A DNA stretch of 42,001 nucleotides, taken from Lactobacillus kefiranofaciens (GTDB lineage: Bacteria; Bacillota; Bacilli; Lactobacillales; Lactobacillaceae). The translations under genes and the position numbers were made by a program. Positions 1 through 10,540 of the stretch are shown one piece after another; the stretch's first letter is position 1, and the number at the start of each line of letters is the position of its first letter. The notes below the pieces were generated by a model. The model did not search any database, had not been told where the DNA came from, and saw only the letters and a program-made list of their open reading frames with translations. The stretch spans positions 1-42,001 of the forward strand of contig NZ_FMXC01000019.1 in assembly GCF_900103655.1 (NCBI RefSeq). Reading direction: 5' to 3'.

Positions 1-160
1 TTTTAGTTTCTTCAACTAAGCCGGCATCAACTTCTTCTAGTGCTAATTTTATTAATTCTCTAATCAAACCAAAGAAGTAGCACATTAATGCCTTTTCACG
101 AGCAATAACATTATTTTCAGACTTAATAATTTTCACGATATCAGTTATAATAGATTCCAT
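1..160 (-). CDS. ISLre2-family transposase, N-terminal part (runs off the window)
   Basis: An open reading frame runs leftward from an ATG at 160 off the window edge, giving about 53 residues that begin MESIITDIVKIIKSE and continue with a helix-rich stretch (REKALMCYFFGLIRELIKLA). This resembles, from memory, the N-terminus of ISLre2-type (formerly UPF0236) transposases common in lactobacilli. The catalytic part lies outside the window, so the family call rests on the N-terminus only. No strong ribosome binding site precedes the ATG; a 10-bp inverted repeat arm ends directly at the start codon. The gene lies downstream of rsmA on the same strand, where it probably inserted. Confidence 0.6.
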   Translation of the reverse strand, partial: MESIITDIVKIIKSENNVIAREKALMCYFFGLIRELIKLALEEVDAGLVEETK

Positions 161-215
161 AAAAGACCAGCTTCTAATGTGTTTTTTGTTCTTAACATCA
201 GACTACTGGTCTTTT
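161..215 (-). repeat. Inverted repeat abutting the transposase start codon
   Basis: aaaagaccag at 161-170 is the exact reverse complement of ctggtctttt at 206-215, with 35 nt between. In a minus-strand transcript the 3' arm touches the transposase ATG, so the stem could hide the initiation region of any transcript entering from outside. Such end hairpins are known to limit read-in expression in some insertion sequences; here the role is inferred. Confidence 0.5.
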
Positions 216-221
216 TGTTTG

Positions 222-257
222 AGCTCAAGTCTAAATTCAAAGGACTTGAGCTTTTTT
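222..257 (+). terminator. Rho-independent terminator-like hairpin at IS flank
   Basis: A perfect 10-bp stem (agctcaagtc 222-231 with gacttgagct 243-252, 11-nt loop) is followed on the plus strand by a T6 run. The T-run is on the plus side only, so it would stop plus-strand transcripts, including any coming out of the IS toward rsmA. It does not look like a terminator for rsmA. Confidence 0.6.
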
Positions 258-299
258 AATTAATTATTCAACTTACCGCAAAAAATTATACACTTAGCA

Positions 300-1184
300 C
301 TACTTCCTATGTACATTTCTAGCAATTTTAATAAATTGTTTAATTGTTAAATCTTCCGGGCGAATCCGTGGATCAACGCCTAATTCCTTAATTAGGGCCT
401 CTCTTGTCGTATTATCAGGAACTAATGCCTTCAAGTTGTTGTTCAGCGTCTTTCTTCTTTGTGCAAAGCACATCTTAACTACCCAAACGAAATGCTGTCG
501 ATTACCAATCACAGGCTTATCTTTAAGCGGAGTTAAGACAACTACGCTAGAGTCTACCTTGGGCCGTGGCATGAATGAATTATGACTTACCTGCAGAGCC
601 AGGTTTACCTTCATTTCTGTTTGAACAGAAATTGTTAATGGACCATATTCTTTATTGCCAGGACTAGCTTCTAATCTTTCCGCAACTTCTTTTTGCATCA
701 TTAAGGTCAAACTAGCAAAGTGCAGATCTGACTCGGCTAAAGCAAAAATAATTGGCGTCGTAATGTAGTACGGCAAATTAGCCACTACCTTAATTGGCTT
801 TTTCAGATCAAAGAAGCCTGCCAAATCCTCTTTAAAATTAGCCTTCAAAACATCTTTCAGCAGCAATTTAAAGCGTTGGCTTAACGGTTGATTGTCAATT
901 TTGGGGGGCAATTCATTTTGCAAAATTTCAGGCAAGCTGTCGTCTACCTCATAAGCGAAAACTTTGGCTCCAGCTAAAAGCAATTGCTCAGTTAATGAAC
1001 CAATTCCTGGGCCGATTTCAATAACTTGATCATTCGGCTGAATATCTGCTGCTTGTACGATACCTAAAATAGCCGCTTGATCAACCAAAAAGTTCTGCCC
1101 TAAATTTTTCTTAGCTTTAACGAAGTAACGATTAATAATTGCTTGCGTTCTAACAGGGGAACCAATTGGAATATTATTTGCCAT
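300..1184 (-). CDS. rsmA: 16S rRNA dimethyladenosine transferase RsmA (KsgA)
   Basis: This enzyme uses S-adenosylmethionine to dimethylate two adjacent adenosines near the 3' end of 16S rRNA, a late checkpoint in 30S assembly. At 294 residues it has the usual family length. Visible motifs are LGQNFL at residues 28-33, the SAM-binding EIGPGIG at 56-62 and the catalytic NLPYY at 136-140. A GGAGG lies 7 nt before the ATG and is contained in the end of rnmV, with which it overlaps by 11 bp. It is the last gene of the metG-tatD-rnmV-rsmA operon, an order widespread in Firmicutes. An insertion sequence follows where veg/purR-type genes are often found in relatives. Confidence 0.96.
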   Translation of the reverse strand: MANNIPIGSPVRTQAIINRYFVKAKKNLGQNFLVDQAAILGIVQAADIQPNDQVIEIGPGIGSLTEQLLLAGAKVFAYEVDDSLPEILQNELPPKIDNQPLSQRFKLLLKDVLKANFKEDLAGFFDLKKPIKVVANLPYYITTPIIFALAESDLHFASLTLMMQKEVAERLEASPGNKEYGPLTISVQTEMKVNLALQVSHNSFMPRPKVDSSVVVLTPLKDKPVIGNRQHFVWVVKMCFAQRRKTLNNNLKALVPDNTTREALIKELGVDPRIRPEDLTIKQFIKIARNVHRK

Positions 1185-1740
1185 CCTTTGCCTCCTTCAC
1201 TGCCACTCTCAATTCATTAAGCGAAATGCCAAAGGTATGCAAACGGTTATAAAACTGCTTGGAATTACCGTAACCAACACTTAGTTTAATTCCTACTTGT
1301 TCACGCAACTTGCGCGAACCACTGCCACCAGCTAGACCCAAATTGCGGTACGCGTCTTCGGTTAAATCACTCTTTTGTGGCTCAACTTCATGCAAATCGC
1401 CTAAGGCTCTAGTTAATGCTTCCTTTGAAGCATGTTCTACGCCTAAGCTACCCTTTTTATGAGGCTCGCCTTCTTTGCGCGTGATAAAGGCTTGCTTAGC
1501 ATTAGGCACAGCGTTCGTCACAATTCTTCTAATACGCTCACCGTTAAAATCCGGATCGGTAAAGACAATAATTTGTCTTGTTTTACTTAGTTTTTTAATC
1601 TGTGCCAACACTTTATCTGAAACGGCTGAACCATTAGTTTCAATCGTTTCAATTCCAGGGAAAAACTGCTTTAAACGGATAGTATCGTCTTTTCCCTCGA
1701 CAACGATTACCGCATCAAAATTCTTTTTATTCAAGCCCAT
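1174..1740 (-). CDS. rnmV: Ribonuclease M5
   Basis: RNase M5 trims precursor 5S rRNA to its mature ends in low-GC Gram-positive bacteria, acting on the L18-bound precursor. The 188-residue protein begins with a TOPRIM domain: VVEGKDD at residues 13-19 carries the conserved glutamate and DPDFNGER at 62-69 the DxD metal-binding motif. The C-terminal half is the family-specific RNA-binding part. Its ATG (1738-1740) lies inside the ancestral 3' end of tatD, whose original stop would be at 1727-1729, so translation was probably coupled; the tatD frameshift now ends that reading frame about 130 nt upstream, which might weaken coupling. It overlaps rsmA by 11 bp. Confidence 0.95.
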   Translation of the reverse strand: MGLNKKNFDAVIVVEGKDDTIRLKQFFPGIETIETNGSAVSDKVLAQIKKLSKTRQIIVFTDPDFNGERIRRIVTNAVPNAKQAFITRKEGEPHKKGSLGVEHASKEALTRALGDLHEVEPQKSDLTEDAYRNLGLAGGSGSRKLREQVGIKLSVGYGNSKQFYNRLHTFGISLNELRVAVKEAKDGK

Positions 1741-2495
1741 AAACTCTCACTGTATTCTTATATGTAGCATCTGCAACTTCCGCAAGTGGAATATCTCTCA
1801 ATTTAGCAATAGCTTCAGCCACATATCGCACGTAACCCGTTTCATTTTGCCGACCACGATATGGCTTAGGCGTTAAATATGGGGCGCATCAGTCTCTACT
1901 AGAATTCGATCAAGTGGCGCAGCCTTGGCGCTCTCATGCACTTCAATAGCCTTAGTAAAGGAAACTACGCCCGAATATGAGAAGTAGACATTCAAATTAA
2001 GGAACTTATTCAGCCAATCAACACCACCATTAAAACTATGCAAAATAGCGCCATACTCTAGATTACTGTTTTTCAAAATGTCATAGCAATCTGGAAATGC
2101 ATCTCTGGTATGGATATCAACCGGCATCTTCAAGTCATGTGCCACTTCAATCTGGCGAGCAAATACTTCTCGCTGCACGTCACGCGGAGATTCATCCCAA
2201 TAATAATCCAGGCCAATCTCACCCATGGCAACGACTTTTGGCATCTTTAATTGCTTAATCAACTCATCTTCAGCCTTTTGATCGTAGTCCTTAGCGACAT
2301 CAGGACAGTAGCCTACCATTGCGTAAACATTATCGAATTTTTGTGCTAAATCAACTGCCCGCTGATTAAAGTCAGGATCTTGACCAGCACAAATCACTTT
2401 GGTCACGCCTAAAGCTTTAGCTCGGACAAGATAATACTGCTCTTTACCGCGAAAAGGTTCATCATTTAAATGAGTATGATTGTCAATAATCTCCA

Positions 2496-2496
<1 letters not shown>
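1727..2496 (-). pseudogene. tatD: TatD-family metal-dependent DNase, C-terminal frameshift
   Basis: TatD proteins are TIM-barrel metal hydrolases (3'-5' exonuclease/DNase). The first frame gives 207 residues with the metal-binding THL near residue 8, GEIGLDYYW around 92-100, the histidine in DIHTRDA and VETDAPH at the end, then stops at 1873-1875. In another frame the rest of the family C-terminus follows directly (YLTPKPYRGRQNETGY at its start, ending TVRVYGLE), with a stop at 1727-1729. The junction is a run of four C on the coding strand (gatgcgccccat) where the family normally reads ETDAPYLTP, so two bases were gained or one lost. The lost piece is about 49 residues. The ATG overlaps the metG stop in a TAATG. 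Decay, sequencing error and -1 slippage cannot be separated here. Confidence 0.88.
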
Positions 2497-4478
<1,982 letters not shown>

Positions 4479-4529
4479 TCATACTCCTTTATTCGTCTAA
4501 AATATCTATTCTATCTTACCATGAAATCT

Positions 4530-4563
4530 AAAAAGGAATTGACCCAAATAAAGCTAATTCCTT
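4530..4563 (-). terminator. Rho-independent terminator after the Mg-ATPase-like gene
   Basis: On the minus strand AAGGAATT (4563-4556) pairs with AATTCCTT (4540-4533), with a 15-nt loop, and is followed by a short T-run. It sits between the ATPase stop at 4570 and metG at 4472, separating the two transcripts. Confidence 0.65.
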
Positions 4564-4569
4564 CTTTAA

Positions 4570-7233
4570 TTAAAATTTTTCTTTTTTCAAATATAACTTT
4601 TTCACCACGGTTGTCAGTAAAACATAAATAATTTCCAAAACCACCACAAACAATGAAAAACTTAACGGTAGCTGCATTAATCCTAGATTAGGACCTATAT
4701 TAGAAGAAGGCAATGCACTGCCAAATAAGGCTAAAGCCAACGTGACCAAAAAAACAAGCGGTGTGGCGCGCTGTTTAAAGAATGGAAATCTCTCATCACG
4801 CAAAACATGAATTACCATTGACCGCGTCCACAGCGATTCTACAAAAATTCCTGAATAAAATAATGATACAAAGACCCAATGATGATAATTAGTTCCTACT
4901 AGATTAGGGCAAAACCAATAAAACATCCCCGCCATTGCAATAAAGTCAATAATCGCCGGAATTGGGCCAAAGTTCAACACAAATTTAGGCCACTTTTTAA
5001 TTGACCACTTTTGCGGCTTTTTGACATAGTTCTTTGACACGCTATCAAATGGAATCGCTAAACAACTGATACTATATAACAGATTTAGGATTAATAGCTG
5101 CAAAGGCAATAATGGCAAAAATGGCAAAATCAGAGATGACACCACCATTGCAATCATGCTGCCAAAATCAGTTACTAAGAAGGTCTTGATATACTTCATC
5201 GTATTGGAAAAGACCTTCCTCCCCATGATGATCATTTCTTCAAGCAGTTGTAAGTCCTTCTGCTCAAAGACAATATCCGCGGACTCCTTAATGATATCTA
5301 CCGCGTTATTCGACGTGATCATCACATCAGCAACATTCATCGCCAAAGCGTCCTTATTGCCATTGCCCATATAGCCAACGGTATGACCATTTTGCTTCAA
5401 GGCATTGATAATCTTAGTCCGCAACTCTGGTGTTAGACGCACGAAAATATCACATTTCTCTACAATTTCGGCCAATTCATTCGGCGTAGCTGCCTCAATT
5501 TGTTGACCGTCATACACCGTATCGACATTTAAGCCAACTTGTAAGGCAACTGCACGCGTAACGGCTTCATTGTCACCGGTAAAGATTTTGACATTCACAT
5601 TATCGTTTTTCAGCTCCTGAAGAGCTTCTTTGGTACTTTCTTTAGGTGGATCCAGGTAAGCCAAATAACCGATGATCGTTAAATCAGTTTCATCTTTAGC
5701 AGAAAATTCTCCCACAGGAGCAGGATTAAGCTTATAACCGATTAATAATACGCGCAGACCATCATCATTTAATTCATTAATCTGATTTAAAATTTTCTTG
5801 CGCCAAGCTGCAGTTAGATCTTCAGTTTTACCATTTAGTTCAATCTTGCTAGAAATATCAAGCATCCCTTCTGCCGCACCTTTAGTTACCAATAAGTGCT
5901 GACCGTGATGCTCATCATTATCGACAACCACGACGCTCATTCTTTTACGAGTATAGTCAAATGGAATCTCATCGATCTTGTTATAGTCACGCTGAATTTC
6001 ATTGACATCTAATTCATCTCCAGCCGCGTCAATGACCGCCTTATCAATTAAGCCCTTCATGCCCGTTTGATAATACGCATTCAAATATGAGAATTTCAAA
6101 ATTCGTGGCGTTTCATCCATATCAAGATCATAGTGTCGCTCTAATACAACCTGATTCTGTGTCAATGTTCCTGTCTTATCAATACAAAAGACATCGGTCG
6201 AACCTAGATTCTGAATAGCATTCAATTGCTTCACCATGGCACCTTGCTTAGACATTTCAAGCGCACCCTTTTTCAAGTTGCTATTCACGATAATTGGCAA
6301 AACTTCCGGCGTTAATCCCACGGCAGCAGCCAAAGCGAAGACGAGACTTTCACCCCAATCTCCTTTAGTAAGACCATTAATAATAAATAATAGTGGCACT
6401 AAAATTGCGGTTGCAATAATCAAAATCTTCGCTAACTGCTTCATTTCACGATCGAATAAAGTAGTTTTCACCTTTTTGCGGGAAATTTCTTGTACTTTTT
6501 TGCCAAAAACGATGTTGTTGCCTACAGCAAAGATGATGCCACTGCCAGACCCAGAGACGACCGTTGTACCCTCATATAAAATATTGGGATAATTCAGATA
6601 ATCAGCCAACATTTTCGGCTTCAGGGCTACGTTAGCCATTTTTTCGGCAGGCTCAGGATCACCATCTAGATAACTAGAAGAACAGAAGAGGTCTTTACTC
6701 GTCAATAACTTCATATCCGCTGGGATCATATCACCAGCCGACAGGTTAATCACGTCTCCTACTACAACCTCATCGGTAGGCAGTTCCACGTTGTCGCCAT
6801 CACGACGAATGTTAGTAGTGACTGAAACCATATCAAGCAATTTTTCCGTAACTTTGGCAATTCTAATTTTTTGAACAAAATTAACCACTACTGAAATAAT
6901 CAATAGGACTGCCATGACAATGACTGTATCTACGTTATCGCCTTGCGGCACTAAGATATAACTGGTAAACAAAGTGGCCAACGTCAAGATAATCAGCACT
7001 ACTGTAAATGGCGTAGCGATTGATTCCCAGAATAAGCGCCATTTCGACGCGTTAACATTGTTTCTTATCTCGTTTTTGCCATATTCTTTTCTATTTTCTT
7101 CAGCCTTATTGGTGGAAAGCCCTTCTGCACTAGCTTGCAACCTCGCTAGCGTCTCACTACGCGATTCACGAGCAATCTGTTGAATTCTACGAATGTCGAC
7201 ATTCAAACGCTTTTTACTAGCTGCTTTTAACAT
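4570..7233 (-). CDS. mgtA: P-type Mg2+-ATPase-like membrane protein (MgtA type) with altered catalytic motifs
   Basis: The 887-residue protein has the MgtA/MgtB architecture: two N-terminal membrane helices (about 70-120), actuator domain, M3-M4 with the transport motif TPEVLP, the phosphorylation site CIDKTGTLT with Asp352, nucleotide-binding domain with KGAAE, and six C-terminal helices ending near 880. MgtA pumps import Mg2+ at low supply. Several hallmark residues differ from the family. The actuator TGES-type loop reads LDGDPEP, the hinge GDGxND reads GNGNKD, and M6 NLLYD reads NLLYS. The frame is intact over 2.6 kb, so these are substitutions rather than decay by stops. An M-box Mg2+ riboswitch precedes the gene, supporting a Mg2+ role. 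Whether it still transports is doubtful. Confidence 0.85.
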   Translation of the reverse strand: MLKAASKKRLNVDIRRIQQIARESRSETLARLQASAEGLSTNKAEENRKEYGKNEIRNNVNASKWRLFWESIATPFTVVLIILTLATLFTSYILVPQGDNVDTVIVMAVLLIISVVVNFVQKIRIAKVTEKLLDMVSVTTNIRRDGDNVELPTDEVVVGDVINLSAGDMIPADMKLLTSKDLFCSSSYLDGDPEPAEKMANVALKPKMLADYLNYPNILYEGTTVVSGSGSGIIFAVGNNIVFGKKVQEISRKKVKTTLFDREMKQLAKILIIATAILVPLLFIINGLTKGDWGESLVFALAAAVGLTPEVLPIIVNSNLKKGALEMSKQGAMVKQLNAIQNLGSTDVFCIDKTGTLTQNQVVLERHYDLDMDETPRILKFSYLNAYYQTGMKGLIDKAVIDAAGDELDVNEIQRDYNKIDEIPFDYTRKRMSVVVVDNDEHHGQHLLVTKGAAEGMLDISSKIELNGKTEDLTAAWRKKILNQINELNDDGLRVLLIGYKLNPAPVGEFSAKDETDLTIIGYLAYLDPPKESTKEALQELKNDNVNVKIFTGDNEAVTRAVALQVGLNVDTVYDGQQIEAATPNELAEIVEKCDIFVRLTPELRTKIINALKQNGHTVGYMGNGNKDALAMNVADVMITSNNAVDIIKESADIVFEQKDLQLLEEMIIMGRKVFSNTMKYIKTFLVTDFGSMIAMVVSSLILPFLPLLPLQLLILNLLYSISCLAIPFDSVSKNYVKKPQKWSIKKWPKFVLNFGPIPAIIDFIAMAGMFYWFCPNLVGTNYHHWVFVSLFYSGIFVESLWTRSMVIHVLRDERFPFFKQRATPLVFLVTLALALFGSALPSSNIGPNLGLMQLPLSFSLFVVVLEIIYVLLTTVVKKLYLKKEKF

Positions 7234-7266
7234 TCTTTGCCCCTCTCATTCAGATTGACAAGCAAA

Positions 7267-7485
7267 CAAAAAAGCCACCTGCTATTACTGCAGGTGACTC
7301 AACGCCAAACAAGGCTTTGTCATACTCATCGTTCAGTTTTAACACTACGTGACGTAAGCACATGCTAGCTATCTGGATCTCGCCTTAAATCGACGACACC
7401 TATTTAACCCGTTGGCATCTCTGGATGTTTCTGGGCGATAGCGTGTGTTCACATAGGAGTCTCACCTAACAGTTTTTTCGCTAAC
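7267..7485 (-). promoter_or_regulatory. M-box (ykoK leader) Mg2+ riboswitch
   Basis: Read on the minus strand, the leader contains the conserved M-box blocks in order: GTTAGGTGAGACTCCTA (from 7470), CGCCCAGAAA, GATGCCAACGGGTTAAATAG, and GTCGTCGATTTAAGGCGAG, closing with a terminator. This class folds on Mg2+ and ends transcription of Mg2+ uptake genes when Mg2+ is plentiful. The terminator stem is GCAGGTG (7296-7290) with CACCTGC (7282-7276), loop of 7 nt, then a T6 run at 7273-7268. The gene start follows 33 nt later. The call is by recognised consensus, not by covariance search. Confidence 0.92.
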
Positions 7486-7531
7486 TATATCTATAAAAAG
7501 TGTAAGGATTAAGCCACAATAAGTCAAGCCG

Positions 7532-8149
7532 TTATTTAGGTGAAGATATATTGCGGTGACCAAATTTCTTTAGCACATAGACGATCCCCATGATTAAAAA
7601 TGCTAGTGCCAAGGCAATAGGTAAGGCTACGCTATGCGGATGCGAAATCTTATTTTGTTCCGCACTAGTTAAATCATATTTGTCCAATGCATATTGATAT
7701 TGCTGGTCAACCCGGGTAGCACAAGCGCGAAAGACAAAACGCAAGCCTTCATTAAAAGTATTTTTATTATTGCTGCGCAATTTATTAACTTCAGCACGCA
7801 AAATATTGGCTCTGGTATCAGCCGTAAAGGCACCATGCAAATCTTTAGTAGAAAAAATTTGCACATTGCGCTTTTTGCCCTTTTGTCCTACTACAATAAA
7901 AACACTACGTTTAGAGTGATCTAATGCCTTCGGTGTTAGCTTGTTCAAACGCTTAACCGTGATCACCGTGATCTGTGGCTGCTCTTTAGTTTGAAAGTAA
8001 CGATTATTCTTTTCGGTAATTAATGTCTTAGTCTCTTTATTTAATAAGTGGAGATTATCTTCAATATTGTCCTGGATAAAACCAGTAGTAGTTAAAAATA
8101 CTGCTACTAAGCCAACCAGCCAAAGTAGACTAATTTTCGTCTTCTTCAA
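7532..8149 (-). CDS. TPM-domain membrane-anchored protein
   Basis: The protein has an N-terminal hydrophobic signal/anchor, an extracytoplasmic TPM domain (YgcG/Psb32 family) at about residues 40-130 ([14 protein letters not shown], then [24 protein letters not shown]), and a C-terminal membrane helix with a basic tail. TPM domains occur in envelope or repair-linked proteins; the exact role here is unknown. Start choice: ATG codons exist upstream at 8257, 8200 and 8173 but lie deep inside comEB; a TTG at 8147-8149 yields a clean signal peptide start (M)[18 protein letters not shown] and only about 20 bp overlap. No strong SD sits before any of them, so the start is uncertain. It is the last gene of trpS-comEB-TPM. 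Confidence 0.7.
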   Translation of the reverse strand: MKKTKISLLWLVGLVAVFLTTTGFIQDNIEDNLHLLNKETKTLITEKNNRYFQTKEQPQITVITVKRLNKLTPKALDHSKRSVFIVVGQKGKKRNVQIFSTKDLHGAFTADTRANILRAEVNKLRSNNKNTFNEGLRFVFRACATRVDQQYQYALDKYDLTSAEQNKISHPHSVALPIALALAFLIMGIVYVLKKFGHRNISSPK

Positions 8150-8609
8150 GTTTATGAGCCAGGCTTTCCACATATTTGCGATCGATCTTAATTTGTTCAT
8201 ATGGTACCCCACAATCATGAAGCAGCTGCATTGCCAGAGGATTGTCACGATAATCAAAATAATAATTGATCTCTTTCACGCCTGCTTGCAATAATGACTT
8301 GCAGCAATTATAACAAGGAAAATGCGTGACGTAGATCTCGGTATTTTCTGTAGAAACGCCAAACTTGGCACATTGAATAATTGCATTCATTTCTGAATGA
8401 ATTGTTCTTACACAGTGACCATCCACCATTTGGTGACCAACATCATCGCAATGCGGCTGCCCGGAAACGGAACCATTATAGCCCGTACCGATAATGCGAT
8501 TGCCCTTTACTAAGACGCTCCCCACTAAAGCTCGATTACAGGTAGACCGCTGGGCAATCACCAAGGCTTGCATCATAAAATATTGTTTCCAAGGAATTCG
8601 ATCATGCAT
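8130..8609 (-). CDS. comEB: dCMP deaminase / ComE operon protein 2 family
   Basis: A 159-residue zinc-dependent deaminase of the dCMP deaminase family. The zinc and catalytic motifs are visible: HSEMNAI (His ligand plus catalytic Glu) and PCYNCC (two Cys ligands). Such enzymes convert dCMP to dUMP for thymidylate synthesis; in Bacillus the homologue lies in the comE locus but is dispensable for competence. Here it lies 20 bp downstream of trpS on the same strand, away from comEA/EC, and its 3' end overlaps the TPM gene. Confidence 0.92.
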   Translation of the reverse strand: MHDRIPWKQYFMMQALVIAQRSTCNRALVGSVLVKGNRIIGTGYNGSVSGQPHCDDVGHQMVDGHCVRTIHSEMNAIIQCAKFGVSTENTEIYVTHFPCYNCCKSLLQAGVKEINYYFDYRDNPLAMQLLHDCGVPYEQIKIDRKYVESLAHKLEEDEN

Positions 8610-8629
8610 GACTTTACCTCAACTCGATC

Positions 8630-9652
8630 TTATCTATTCTTAAAATAGTTCAAACCAATCGCATCACGAACTTGCTCTAAAGTAGCGTTAGCAACTTGGT
8701 TGGCCTTCTTTGAGCCTTCTAAGAGCATTTCATAAACTGCATCTTCATCTTGAGCAAACTTCTCACGGCGTTCACGAATTGGTGCTAGTTCTGCTTCTAA
8801 AACCTTATTCAAATAGCGCTTGATCTTTACATCACCTAAGCCGCCCTTTTGGTATTCGGCCTTAAGTTCAGCTACCTTGTCCTTATCTGGATCAAAGACA
8901 TCGAGATAAGTGAAGACAGTGTTGCCTTCTACCTTGCCTGGATCTTCTACATGAACGTGGTCAGGATCAGTGAACATAGACATAACTTTCTTTTGAACGG
9001 TCTTGGCATCGTCTGATAAGTAAATGCAATTGCCTAATGATTTGGACATCTTAGCGTTGCCATCAAGACCTGGCAGACGACCTTGACCCTTAGGTGGGAA
9101 GTAGCCCTTAGGTCCTACTAAAACGTCGGTCTTGTAAACTCGATTGAAGGTTCTGACAATTTCACGTGTTTGTTCCAGCATTGGCTCTTGATCATCCCCA
9201 ACTGGAATAACAGTCGCCTTAAATGCAGTAATATCAGCTGCTTGAGAAACTGGATAGTTCAAAAAGCCAACAGGAATAGAATCCTTGAAATCCTTTTGCT
9301 TAATTTCAGTCTTAACGGTTGGATTTCTTTCCAAACGTGCAACCGTTACTAAGTCCATGTAGTAAGCAGTTAATTCAAACAAAGCTGGGATTTGGGATTG
9401 AACATAGATCGTTGATTTTTCTGGGTCAAGACCAACGGCCAAATAGTCTAATGCTACTTGAACTAAAGAATTGCGAATCTTTTCAGGATTGCGGGCATTA
9501 TCGGTTAAAGCCTGCGTATCCGCGATCATGATATAAGGATCGTATTTACCTGAATTTTGTAATTTTACTCGATTCTTTAAGGAGCCAATATAATGTCCAA
9601 TGTGGAGCTTACCAGTAGGACGATCTCCCGTTAATAAAATTTCTTTTGCCAT
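8630..9652 (-). CDS. trpS: Tryptophan--tRNA ligase
   Basis: Charges tRNA-Trp. The 340-residue class Ic synthetase has the HIGH motif as KLHIGHYIG near residues 15-23, the specificity region around DIT in SQAADITAF, and KMSKSLGN in the second half. Length and motifs are typical. No T-box leader is seen in the 118 bp between it and the divergent SRAP gene. A TATAAT lies on the minus strand near 9700 without a clear -35 box. Confidence 0.96.
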   Translation of the reverse strand: MAKEILLTGDRPTGKLHIGHYIGSLKNRVKLQNSGKYDPYIMIADTQALTDNARNPEKIRNSLVQVALDYLAVGLDPEKSTIYVQSQIPALFELTAYYMDLVTVARLERNPTVKTEIKQKDFKDSIPVGFLNYPVSQAADITAFKATVIPVGDDQEPMLEQTREIVRTFNRVYKTDVLVGPKGYFPPKGQGRLPGLDGNAKMSKSLGNCIYLSDDAKTVQKKVMSMFTDPDHVHVEDPGKVEGNTVFTYLDVFDPDKDKVAELKAEYQKGGLGDVKIKRYLNKVLEAELAPIRERREKFAQDEDAVYEMLLEGSKKANQVANATLEQVRDAIGLNYFKNR

Positions 9653-9770
9653 AAATTTTGCTCTTCTCTATCTAATAAATTCTTATTTTTTCATTATAAA
9701 GTCGTTTAATCACTTAATTTTAACAAAAAATAGGCTACTATTAAACTACCAGCAAAGAAAGGATTCCCTT

Positions 9771-10367
9771 ATGTGTAACCAGTTTCGTCTACCTGACCTA
9801 AAACAAATTCAAAAATATCTTAAGCAAGATTTAGCCTTGCCATTAGTTGAACCAAAAATTGATGTAGAAGCTAAAGACATCTTCCCCAATCAGACGGCAC
9901 CTGTTTTGCTTTTTCAAAATAATCAATTGCAATTAATCAATAAAAATTGGGGTTATCCTAGCCCGGTTGATGAGCATAAGCCTTTGTTTAATGCCAGAAT
10001 TGAGCGTTTTTATGAAGCTAAGCCTTCAATGTGGGACCAGTCTTTTGCTAAACAGCGCTGCATTATCTTGACCAGCGAATTCTTTGAATATGCTAAAAAG
10101 ACATACCAAGCATCAAACGGCAGAAAGTATCATGAACGCTACGGTTTTAAAACCGAGAATCCCATTACATTGATTGCAGGAATCTATGATCAAAACAATT
10201 TTGCCATGGTAACTACTGATCCTAACCAGGACATGCGACCAATCCATAATCGAATGCCCCTGGTCATTGAGCCTAATGAATTACGTCGCTGGCTTTTCCA
10301 AAACTTCACTAGCTTAATTGATCGACAAAATATTCACTTAACTGTTCAAAAACAAGCAAAAAAATAA
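9771..10367 (+). CDS. SRAP-domain protein (YedK/HMCES family)
   Basis: SRAP proteins covalently trap abasic sites in single-stranded DNA through a thiazolidine bond formed by Cys2. The start was set at ATG 9771 because Met removal must expose Cys2 (MCNQF) and AAAGGA lies just upstream; a longer in-frame extension to 9600 would bury it. Other conserved active-site residues are present: Asn74 in FNARIER, Glu in SEFFEY (103-106) and His159 in HNRMP. The 198-residue length is in range. It is divergent from trpS and followed by tRNA-Gly. No LexA-type (SOS) box was recognised upstream. Confidence 0.9.
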   Translation: MCNQFRLPDLKQIQKYLKQDLALPLVEPKIDVEAKDIFPNQTAPVLLFQNNQLQLINKNWGYPSPVDEHKPLFNARIERFYEAKPSMWDQSFAKQRCIILTSEFFEYAKKTYQASNGRKYHERYGFKTENPITLIAGIYDQNNFAMVTTDPNQDMRPIHNRMPLVIEPNELRRWLFQNFTSLIDRQNIHLTVQKQAKK

Positions 10368-10397
10368 TTGGTTTCTTTAGCTAAAGCATGATAAAAT
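10368..10397 (+). promoter_or_regulatory. Promoter of tRNA-Gly
   Basis: TTGGTT (10368-10373), an 18-bp spacer and TAAAAT (10392-10397), the latter preceded by TG one base upstream as in extended -10 promoters. The tRNA begins 13 nt downstream. The spacer holds the perfect palindrome ctttagctaaag (10375-10386); its meaning is unknown. Confidence 0.5.
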
Positions 10398-10409
10398 AGA
10401 ATTTGTATT

Positions 10410-10480
10410 GCGGGTATAGTTAAATGGTAGAACGACAGCTTCCCAAGCTGTAGATGCGGGTTCGATTCACGCTATCCGCT
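10410..10480 (+). tRNA. tRNA-Gly (anticodon CCC)
   Basis: Cloverleaf of 71 nt: acceptor GCGGGTA pairs with TATCCGC, anticodon arm acagc-TTCCCAA-gctgt gives anticodon CCC, and the T loop reads ttcgatt. CCA is not encoded; a T-run follows immediately. The T stem GCGGG/CACGC has one G-A mispair where a C would be expected, so folding may be weakened, or it is a real variant. Confidence 0.9.
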
Positions 10481-10494
10481 TTTTTTACAAAAAT

Positions 10495-10527
10495 AAAAGG
10501 ATGAGAATTAATTTTCTCATCCTTTTT
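10495..10527 (+). terminator. Bidirectional terminator between tRNA-Gly and the CPBP-like gene
   Basis: A perfect 13-bp stem, aaaaggatgagaa (10495-10507) with ttctcatcctttt (10514-10526), 6-nt loop, has T on the plus side and A on the other, so it can end both the tRNA transcript and the convergent gene ending at 10541. Confidence 0.85.
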
Positions 10528-10540
10528 GCTTGTCTAATTT

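Noticed and set aside
1475-1876. Open frame of 133 codons on the plus strand over rnmV and the tatD tail
   Set aside because: It is antisense to well-supported genes, lacks an SD and has no family resemblance.
10375-10386. Palindrome ctttagctaaag as a repressor operator
   Set aside because: A single 12-bp palindrome in a tRNA promoter spacer, with no second copy in the window; may be chance.
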